From Typha latifolia (taxonomy: Eukaryota > Streptophyta > Magnoliopsida > Poales > Typhaceae): a stretch of 64,000 nucleotides of DNA. The notes under the pieces are model-generated. The model saw only the letters and a program-made list of their open reading frames with translations, did no database searches and was not told the origin of the DNA. A program made the position numbers and the translations under genes. The stretch lies in NCBI GenBank assembly GCA_019914945.1, contig CM034101.1:9187188-9251187 (forward strand), written 5' to 3'. Numbering within the stretch: the stretch's first letter is position 1; every line of letters starts with the position of its first letter. Shown here piece after piece: positions 57,142 through 64,000 of the stretch.

Positions 57142-58906
57142 ATGGGAACTCTTCCGCTTTTCCGAAACCTCCTGTTTGGACTTTGTGCACTGCTCTTGGG
57201 AATTAACTTTGCCAATGCTGACTCTCAAGTTGAAACCACAGCTGTTGTGGTTGGCGCAACTGAATGCTTAGATTGTTTGGCGAAGAACATCAAAACTGAG
57301 CATGCGTCAAACGGTAATTAACTCTACTTCCATTTTCAGCGCCAAGGCTAGCCGAGTTAGAACCATATTAGTGAGATTATTAATAAGGTTTTGCATCTGT
57401 TTCTTTTTTCTTTTCTTTTTTAAGAGCGTTTCTTCGGTGCCATAGAGTTAATTTTTTATTAATCAGTTTGATGAAGATCTAACGGTTAAGATCTTTAAAA
57501 GTATAATAGGAATAAAAGATATTACCAGTAAGTAATTTTTTTAGTTATATAATCTTACACATTATTTTTTTATAATTATATTATCTTAATATTTTATCAA
57601 GTAAAAGACATATATATAATTAACTAAGAGCAATGTATATATATCAAAATAAGGGTATTGACGTCTTTTATAATTAACTTGATAAAAATTTAATTACATT
57701 TTATCTTTTTGATTATTTTTTATTATTTACATATATCTCCCATTAGTTTAAAATTGATTTAAATTAAATTTTAATAAATAGAGATAGAGAATTATATTTA
57801 AATTGAAGTTTATCTCCAAATAATCAAATTTAAATTATTTAATATTAAATGATATCTCCTATAATTAAGGCATAATTATATTTAAGGGAAATTTTAACAG
57901 AAAAAAAGAGCGTTTCTTAAAGTTAATTGTTTATCAATCAGTTTGATTAAGATCTAATGGTTAAGATCTTCAAAGGTATAATAAGAAAATTGGAAAGTTA
58001 GGCATACGTAATTAGATCTTCTTAACTAATATTTTTTTTTCTTACTTAATGTAGTTTTGGAACCAGGTTGAATTAAAATTTTAATTTTTAAAGGTGCATT
58101 TAAGTATTTGCCTTTTTTTTTTTAATATGGCAGGGCTTTACGTAGTAATCAAATGCAAGGCCAATACCGGAGAATATGAGACGAGAGGTGTTGGTAAACT
58201 TGACAGTGCCGGAAAGTTCAGCGTCAAACTCCCGAACAATCTCCTCCAAGAAGATGGGAAGCTGAAGCAAGAATGCTTCACGGCGCTCCACGGTTCATCA
58301 AACACCCCCTGCCCAGAGAAGCCATCAGAGATAGTCTTGATGTCTATAGAGAAAGGCAGGCACACGTTCTCAGCAGCGGTCGAGAAGCTTCCCTTCTCGT
58401 CGGCGACGTGCGCGTCGGCCTTCCTATGGCCACCCCACAATTTCCCTCCGAAGCCCAAGTCGGACCACTTTCACAAGCACTTTCCGAGGCACATACCCTT
58501 CTTTAAGAAGCCACTCCCATCGCCGACACCTGTGCCAGAATACAAACCACCGGTCTCGCCAGTTTACAACCCACCATCTAAACCAGTCCCGGCCTACAAG
58601 CCACCGGTGCCGGTGTACAATCCGACGCCAACGACACCGGCAGTTCCTGTATACAAGCCGCCAGTCCCAACTCCAGCTGTGCCATACCACAAACATCCCG
58701 TAATTCCACCTATCTTCAAGAAGCCACATCCTAAGTTTAAGCTCCCTCCCATATACAAGAAACCCCTTCCTCCATTCTACCATCCCAAGTTCCCTCCTGT
58801 CCATGGCTGGCCTCCACTTCCTCCTTATTCCCCTCATCCCTGGAAAAAGTTCTTGAAGCCGAAGCATCCCATCTTCCCTCCTGCCAAAGAGGAACCAAAG
58901 CCCTAG
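57142..58906 (+). CDS. Secreted proline-rich cell-wall protein with Pollen Ole e 1 domain (two exons)
   Basis: Exon 1 is 57142-57313 and exon 2 is 58134-58906; the intron has GT (57314) and AG (58133) borders and joins the frame at a Gly codon, giving 314 residues. Residues 1-26 form a signal peptide (MGTLPLFRNLLFGLCALLLG, cleavage after ANA). About 35-155 is a Pollen Ole e 1-like domain with conserved cysteines (ATECLDC, YVVIKCKANTGEYETRG, QECFTALHGSSNTPCPEK, SATCAS). The rest is Pro/Lys/Tyr-rich with YKPPV, VYNPP and PIYKKPLPP motifs. The layout equals that of Arabidopsis PRP2/PRP4-type proteins, structural proteins secreted to the cell wall. Start choice: an in-frame Met at 56902 lies upstream of the TATA box and lacks a signal peptide. 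The frame is fully open and splice sites are consensus, so it is probably functional. The long antisense frame at 58424-58867 is a shadow. Confidence 0.93.
57314..58133 (+). other. Intron with a ~95-bp direct repeat
   Basis: 820 bp, AT-rich. Two similar copies, about 57424-57515 and 57903-57995, share 'agagcgtttctt', 'ttaatcagtttgat' and 'taa(c/t)ggttaagatctt'. They enclose about 390 bp of AT-rich sequence. This looks like a very small element with terminal repeats or a segmental duplication. The acceptor follows a T-rich tract (58111-58123). Confidence 0.6.
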
Positions 58907-58998
58907 AGGCAGTAGCCAGTGGCGACGTGGTTCTTTGATTTCAATAACTTTGTGCGTCTCGTATTTGGAGTAGTATTTCCCTTTCCAGTTAGTGTTGT

Positions 58999-59004
58999 AA
59001 TAAA
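58999..59004 (+). terminator. Polyadenylation signal of the proline-rich protein gene
   Basis: AATAAA, 93 bases after the stop codon, in a T-rich 3' region; fits a plant near-upstream element. Confidence 0.6.
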
Positions 59005-59059
59005 GGTTGAACTAAAATTGATATTAGAGTCTCAGCAAGTGTGATGAACGTTGAAATTC

Positions 59060-59289
59060 GTCAGACAGCATTCAACTCATATTTGGATTTATATTTTTTA
59101 ATTTGGATATAGATATTACATACATAGCAACATTTAAAATTATATTTTAAACAATTAGAAAGAGATAATTTTCGGATACAAGTCGGGTATTAATCAGATT
59201 TTAAACGGATATGGATACAGATCGGATACGGATCAAATCTTAAACGAATATGAATTTAGATTAAATATAAACCGGATCTTAACCGGATA
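59060..59289. repeat. Degenerate short repeats of the 'cggatatggata' type
   Basis: At 59170-59290 the words ggatacaagtcgg, ggatatggatacag, cggatacggatc and ccggatataaatac follow each other at short intervals; a degenerate microsatellite-like block between gene and LINE. Confidence 0.45.
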
Positions 59290-60068
59290 TAAATACGAAC
59301 CAATATGTTGGTACCACCTTACTTTTTTCAACACACAATATTGGCTAACAAACTGAAACCCCTCAATGATATTATTTTTAGAACTCAAAATGCCTTCATT
59401 TCATATCACCAGATTATTGACACCATATACAACATATGAAGTCCTCGGGCAGCAATACTGGATCATTTCATTTGAAAGCAAATCTCTCTATAGCTTTTGA
59501 TCGCATAGAATGGGCCTATCTCTATGATGTCTTAACTTTTCATGGTTTCCTAGGAGTCTGGATCATTTCTTTTGAAAGAAGATCTCTCTAAAGCTTTTGA
59601 TCGCATAAAATGGGCCTATCTCTATGATGTCTTAGCTCTTCATGGTTTCTTGGTAGATTATATTCATCTGATCCACTAGTGCATCTCCACCACGTCATTA
59701 ACTGTGGATATTAACGACAGCAAGGGAGGTTTCTTTGTTCCTTAACAAGGACTTTGTTAGGACTATCCCCTCTCACCCTATCTTTTCATCTTAGGTGCTA
59801 ATTTCCTTTCTTTACTGCTGGATCAGGGATTAGCATCTACAAATATTCTTGGACTAAAGTTGGATGGTTTGGCCCCTACCATTACCCATTTATTATTTGC
59901 CGACGATTTGGTTCTTATCGGTAAAGCGTCTTCTAGGGAAGCGATGCATCTCAAATCCATTTTTGATGACTACTGCTTATACTCGGGTTAGGCCCTCAAT
60001 TTTGAGAAGTCTGCTATTCATTTCAGCATGCAAACATCCAATTCTTCTCTAACTGCTATTTTAGATAT
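59290..60068 (+). pseudogene. LINE reverse transcriptase fragment
   Basis: Plus strand, several frameshifts. ILANKLKPLNDIIFRTQNAF near 59335 (motif before the RT palm), then F-D-R-I-E-W-A-Y-L-Y-D-V-L, the AFDRVEW-type motif, which is present twice in tandem (59458-59548 and 59552-59650). Then PLSPYLFILGANFLSLLL near 59770, and LLFADDLVLIGKASSREAMH near 59890 with the F-A-D-D catalytic motif, followed by LNFEKSAIHFS. The end is cut at 60068 by the family C LTR. Confidence 0.85.
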
Positions 60069-60624
60069 TGTTACGAATCAGATCTAGAATGATCCGTCCA
60101 TAGAATGATTATGAAAATTTATGTGGAAGTAGCTTCATGAGGTAGGGTTCTAATGGCTTTAGTTTCACTTAAATTGGAGGTCGAGATGAAAAGATAAAAA
60201 TAAAATAGTGGAGATAGGTCAGAGAGGGCAGAATGGTAATTTCTGTTGTTGTGGCGGTTGTCGGAGGGTGGTGGACGACCAAGGGTGGTGGTGGATGGCC
60301 GTATAGAAGGGTGGCTGCTGGATGTAGGAGGTGGCTAGGGTTTGGATGCTTGAAAGGGATCTGCGGTTATTTCTACTCTTATGAAGATAAAGACAATCTA
60401 ACGGCTAAAGTAAAAGATAAGGACAAAAATAATAACTCGCTAAACTCAGATTTTTCTCAATGATTCTTATTAACATATGTCCACCCTATTTATAGGAGTA
60501 AAATCTCTAGTGAATCGGATCCACATGCGGATTATCCAATTTATTTGAAATTCAAAATAGAAAGATAAAGCTAAGTAGCTAATTTGACTTGACTCAATTT
60601 AACCCATGTGGTCAGATCGTATCA
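60069..60624 (-). mobile_element. Family C LTR (3' LTR)
   Basis: 556 bp, plus-strand ends TGTTACGAATC and CAGATCGTATCA, in minus orientation with the polypurine tract on its right (60625-60660). A minus-strand TATA box (plus 'ccctatttatagg', about 60484) is clear. It interrupts the LINE. The LTR tip TGATACGATC and polypurine tract resemble family B. Confidence 0.8.
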
Positions 60625-62160
60625 ATCCACCATGCTTCCGACAACTTGTCCTCAAGGTAACTACTCTATCACATTCTTGTACTCATACAACTTGTCGTGC
60701 TAATAAGTGGATTCAGGTTCGTCTTCCTCGAGTCCGCCAAGGAACATGATGTGGATTCGCTGGTGCTTACATTTATGATCGGGGGTAAATCGGTTATCAT
60801 AGTAAAAACACAAGCCTTTTCTTCGGCGTTCTTCCAAGTCGTTGGGTACAAAGCGGCGCATGATCATCTATCAGTTAAGCTGAGTTGGAGCAGATGTCGT
60901 CTCCAGTGGGCCGTGGGCTTGGGCCGCCTTTTTTCTCTCCTCCTTGCGGATCTAGTTCAACTGATCCAACTTGGACTCCATCAAAACAGCTAAGGAGAAT
61001 GCCTCGTCAGAAGTAGTGGGTCTCAAAACCGTGACCTCAGCCTGAATGCCAGGCCTAAGCCCACTAATGAATGTACTCTTCTGGGCCGAGTCAGACCAGT
61101 TAGTGATTTGGTTGCATATCCGCTCGAACTCCTCCCAGTAAGCTTGAACTGTTGTTGACTAAGTCAGCTTAGTCAACATGGCCTGAAAGTCCTCATACTA
61201 GGTCGGACCGAATCGAGCACAAATCACATCCGCAAAGTCCTGCTAAGACTCGAATGGTCGAGTCCGCTCACCCAACTGGTACCACCTGATCACCATGCCC
61301 TCCAAGTGAAATGAGGCTAGCTAGACCTTCTCGTGGTCGGGCGTGCCATGGTACGTGAAAAACTACTCCGCTAGATAGGTCTAGTCTAACATGTCTCCTC
61401 TGGAGAATTTGGAAAATCAAGCTTGACGGTCCGAGCTTGGATTCTAAAATATGGTCTGTCATCGCGGGTGAAGTGGCCTTGGAGTCGAGGCTGGACCCGT
61501 GGGTCATAGGCCCACGAGTTCAGCTCATGTCGCACACAAGCTATATGCGAGTCCCACTCAGTCTAATGACACGGGCCCACCAGTTCATTCCACCATTCTA
61601 CCTTTGGCTCGTACTCATGCTCGGGGTCTTATTCATGCGTTCCAAACTAGTTTGCACGAGATGGTCAAATCGGTTCACAAAAAATTGGTCTGCCTCGAAA
61701 GTTGTGTGATTTATCTCCTTCGCTCCAATAAACTAACCCTAACCCTAACGCTAAATTTAGAATTCGGCCTAGGGGTGCCGCAACAGGGTGCATGGGAGTT
61801 GGCGACGGCTAGGTTCGATTAGGGGTTGCCAGCAGTCGACGCCTAGCTGGTCCTCGCAACGGTGGAATGGCGGCGAGCGGTGGTGGAGGGCCAAACTCAA
61901 GTTTGAGCTCGAGCTAGTGCAGTGGCGACCCTCGTGCATCGTCGGCCAATCCATCGGCCCCCGACTGCTGCGAAAAGGACCAGTGGCCCCATTGCAAGGG
62001 AGCATCGACAGCGGGAAGCCGCGGCGGAGCCACCCCGATGTAGGGGTAGCTTCCCGCAACTGTGATTGTCGAGTTTGGCCACCCGACGGTCGCCGGCAAC
62101 TACTACTGCCACCACTGGCCAGCAATCGACTCGAGGAAGCCAGCCGTTGTCATCGGTAGG
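60625..62160 (-). pseudogene. Family C gag-only internal region
   Basis: Minus strand. From about 61430 to 60920 a gag core can be read with few stops: VKLDFPNS-type start, LASFHLEGMVIRWYQLGERT, QDFADVICARFGP, WEEFERICNQITNWSDSAQK, TFISGLRPGIQAEVTVLRPT and SKLDQLN. A zinc knuckle follows at about 60830-60740 (RRRKGLCFYYDNRFTPDHKC, one Cys changed to Tyr) and then an acidic linker. It then goes directly into the polypurine tract, with no protease, reverse transcriptase or integrase. The N-terminal part (61450-62160) has open frames without a known domain. This is the design of gag-only, non-autonomous elements (TR-GAG type). The right border is approximate and no 5' LTR was found. Confidence 0.75.
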
Positions 62161-62639
62161 TAAATATTTTGATATTATTTTAAGATAAAATAAAACATAT
62201 TAAAGTGTAAATATTTTGATATTATTATTAATCTCATTATTATTAAAAAATATATTTTCAATGTAAAATAAAATGTTATTATTTTAGTAATTTTTATTTA
62301 CCCACTTTATACCACATCAAACATAATCATTACACACTTATTCCAGAATATAAGCAAACATAGGAATAGCTATTACTAGAAAACACCCTCATTTTAGTAA
62401 TAAAAAATTAGACTTTGTTATACCTATTCCACTATATTCCCAATGCAAAGATTTGCATGATTTAAAACTATGAACAACTTTAAATGGACTCATACATATA
62501 GACTTATTGATGGAATTTTTACATGAAAACTGACCTATAGGAAGAATGACATCCTATTTTCTATTATGATCACTCATGAGACATCGCAAAATATTTCTAA
62601 GACTATGATTAACGACCTTAGTTTACCTTTCTTCTTCCC
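62161..62639. other. No recognisable feature
   Basis: AT-rich, short frames only. The word 'aatattttgatattatt' occurs at 62165 and 62210. Confidence 0.4.
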
Positions 62640-63071
62640 AATCAAAAACTCATCCCTCCTTGCTCAAACCATAGCCGTGCACCTCCACACCATCGACTAC
62701 CTTTTACCTCTTTGACTATCGAACCTCCCCTCATCCTTAGGCACCGACCACCTTTTCCCCCCGCTTCCTTCACCAAATAGCACCTCGCGCAAACCCAGCA
62801 TATAACCCACATTCACTACATCTCCACCTTCACCACCACCGACCGCCATCAACACTTCATCCAGATCTTTGCTGATTTGCACCCTAGCTACAGTTTAAAT
62901 TAAGGAGAGGCGTAAATACTAAAAACGTAGACTAGGAAGATATGAAATGAATCCATCTTGTTTCATAATTTTATGACTACGAGAATATCTGATGAATATT
63001 TCTAGTTTGATTGTATGGACTGTCTTTCCTACACACGAACGTAAATCGATAACTGAGATCTGGTCATAACA
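62640..63071 (+). mobile_element. Family B-like LTR, R-U5 part
   Basis: Words 'tttgactatcgaacctcccc', 'ccatcttgtttcataatttt' and 'gagaatatctgatgaatattt' match the same positions of the B LTR at 52500-52590. It ends near 'ggtcataaca', just before a primer-binding site. The U3 side is not identified. Confidence 0.65.
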
Positions 63072-63073
63072 AG

Positions 63074-63084
63074 TGGTATAAGAG
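63074..63084 (+). promoter_or_regulatory. Primer-binding site of the B-like U5
   Basis: TGGTATAAGAG, one change from the tRNA-Met complement; marks plus orientation. The following internal sequence has no gag trace. Confidence 0.65.
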
Positions 63085-63798
63085 TCACCATTAGATCATG
63101 CTAGATCTAGTACTTGTTTAGTACTACTCGATGTATCTGTGGCTATACATTTATGTTTAGAATATTTATTTGGATATGTATAGGTTTGTTAAAGAATTAA
63201 CATCAGCCCTAGGCTGTCATGTGTATTATGCGTATTGTGTGGGCACATGGGTTGCACATGGCCTAAGTGAGGGTGTTTTACCGATGGTCTATAGTTCCCA
63301 AGTGACACTTTCATTGGCGGACTCAGCTACAACATCCAAGCTGCGATAGAGGCGGCTTGTCAACGGTTTCCTATATAAGTTGAAAATTCGGGGGAGAAAA
63401 AACACTTCTAAACTGATTAGGTTTTAGAGATATGAGAAAAATCAAAACCCAAATCAATGTCACAAATAAAAAAAAACCAAATCCAAATTGATTTAGGAAA
63501 ATTGGGTCCTACCAGGTTTAGAAAACCAAATAAGAATCAAACTTTAAAAACTAAAACAAATGAGGAAAATCCTACTCTAATAAAGAAAACCAAACTCAAG
63601 TCAATGTGTGAAAAATTAATTAAGAGTAAAACATGAAAAGCCGAGCAAGAGTAAGAAAAAATAAGTGGCACGAGTACCACAAGTTGACAATTTTTTTTAA
63701 CATGACAAACTTCTCCTATATGGATAGGAATAAACTACAAACCCACTCAAAGCTGATCAATCTTATTTCACTAAGTAATAGAAACAAAACTTATTTAC
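63085..63798. other. No gene recognised
   Basis: AT-rich sequence, probably decayed internal retrotransposon sequence behind the primer-binding site; a D2-like LTR tail word ('ctaagtgagggtgtttta', about 63264) is present. Confidence 0.35.
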
Positions 63799-64000
63799 TA
63801 TAACAACCCAACCTTAAAATATATATATATGGGCACGACATCATTGGCCACACTATGGTTGGCCTCGTGCCCATGTGAAGCACCCTGCGTGGAGGGGTGC
63901 CACGCGCCCCACCGCCGCTACCGCAGCCAACTAGCTACGGCCAGCTAGGCTGCGGTGAGCCCCGTGCCGCCACAGCCACGACCTTCATCCCCTAGCACCG
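63799..64000 (+). mobile_element. D2 LTR start, running off the window
   Basis: TATAACAACCCAACC, then 'gggcacgacatcattggccacactatggttggcc', matching the D2 LTR starts at 1772 and 28200. The first G of TGTAACAACC is changed to A. Confidence 0.6.

Noticed and set aside
58424..58867. 147-aa antisense frame over the proline-rich gene
   Set aside because: Shadow of a biased coding sequence; Trp/Arg-rich composition is the complement of Pro codons.
61733..61756. Telomere-like 'ctaaccctaaccctaac'
   Set aside because: Only two to three units; too short for an interstitial telomere and likely chance.

Overview
The window looks like a transposon-dense stretch of a flowering-plant nuclear genome. The evidence is plant chromoviral Ty3/gypsy retrotransposons primed by initiator tRNA-Met, plant-type LINEs, PIF/Harbinger and probable CACTA DNA transposons, and one spliced cell-wall protein gene. 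There are no bacterial operons, CRISPR arrays or rRNA genes, and I recognised no tRNA gene. The species cannot be told from the sequence. I use working names for the repeat families: A (Tekay/Del-like chromovirus, 2.9 kb LTR starting TGTAACACCC), B (Ty3/gypsy, 0.65-1 kb LTR with ends TGATACGAT...ATCGTATCA), C (B-related, 0.56 kb LTR), D1 (non-coding element with A-related LTRs, TGTAACATCC) and D2 (2.5-2.8 kb LTR, TGTAACAACC).

Layout. 1-1268 is the 3' end of a LINE on the minus strand. 1269-4451 is a pile of LTR fragments plus a minus-strand B element (gag-protease). 4452-6500 is a broken PIF/Harbinger transposase followed by an RNase H1-type hybrid-binding domain. 6908-7520 looks like the end of a CACTA element with a subterminal motif array, and it leads into a plant-mobile-domain ORF (8153-8762). 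8763-26915 is a nest. A B element is broken in its reverse transcriptase at 10948/10949, and the next B reverse-transcriptase/RNase H sequence on that strand appears at 26572. In between lie an inverted, head-to-head duplicated A element (gag and LTR on the minus strand, pol, LTR and gag on the plus strand) and several further B copies. 27171-28199 shows nothing recognisable. 28200-50621 consists of D2 and D1 elements nested in one another: a D2 solo LTR inside a D2 LTR, a complete coding-free D1 element at 35052-45223, and solo B LTRs. 50627-54804 holds another solo B LTR splitting a B pol tail, further LTRs and a probable copia-type solo LTR.

The only credible host gene is at 57142-58906: a two-exon gene for a secreted proline-rich cell-wall protein with an N-terminal Pollen Ole e 1-type domain and a Tyr-Lys-Pro-Pro-rich C-terminal part, with a TATA box, consensus splice sites and a polyadenylation signal. 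Downstream lie a LINE reverse transcriptase fragment cut by a gag-only family C element (60069-62160), a B-like U5 with primer-binding site, and the start of another D2 LTR running off the window.

Themes worth attention: arrays of the palindrome GCGTTCGAACGC in the U3 region of B LTRs just upstream of the TATA box; B LTRs that appear to have absorbed a primer-binding site; repeated loss of pol giving gag-only, RNase-H-only and coding-free derivatives that kept LTR, primer site and polypurine tract; and the 1.75 kb inverted repeat of family A. Four solo LTRs have perfect 5-bp target-site duplications (ATATA, GATAG, ATGGG, TTGGA), which fixes their boundaries and the order of insertion.
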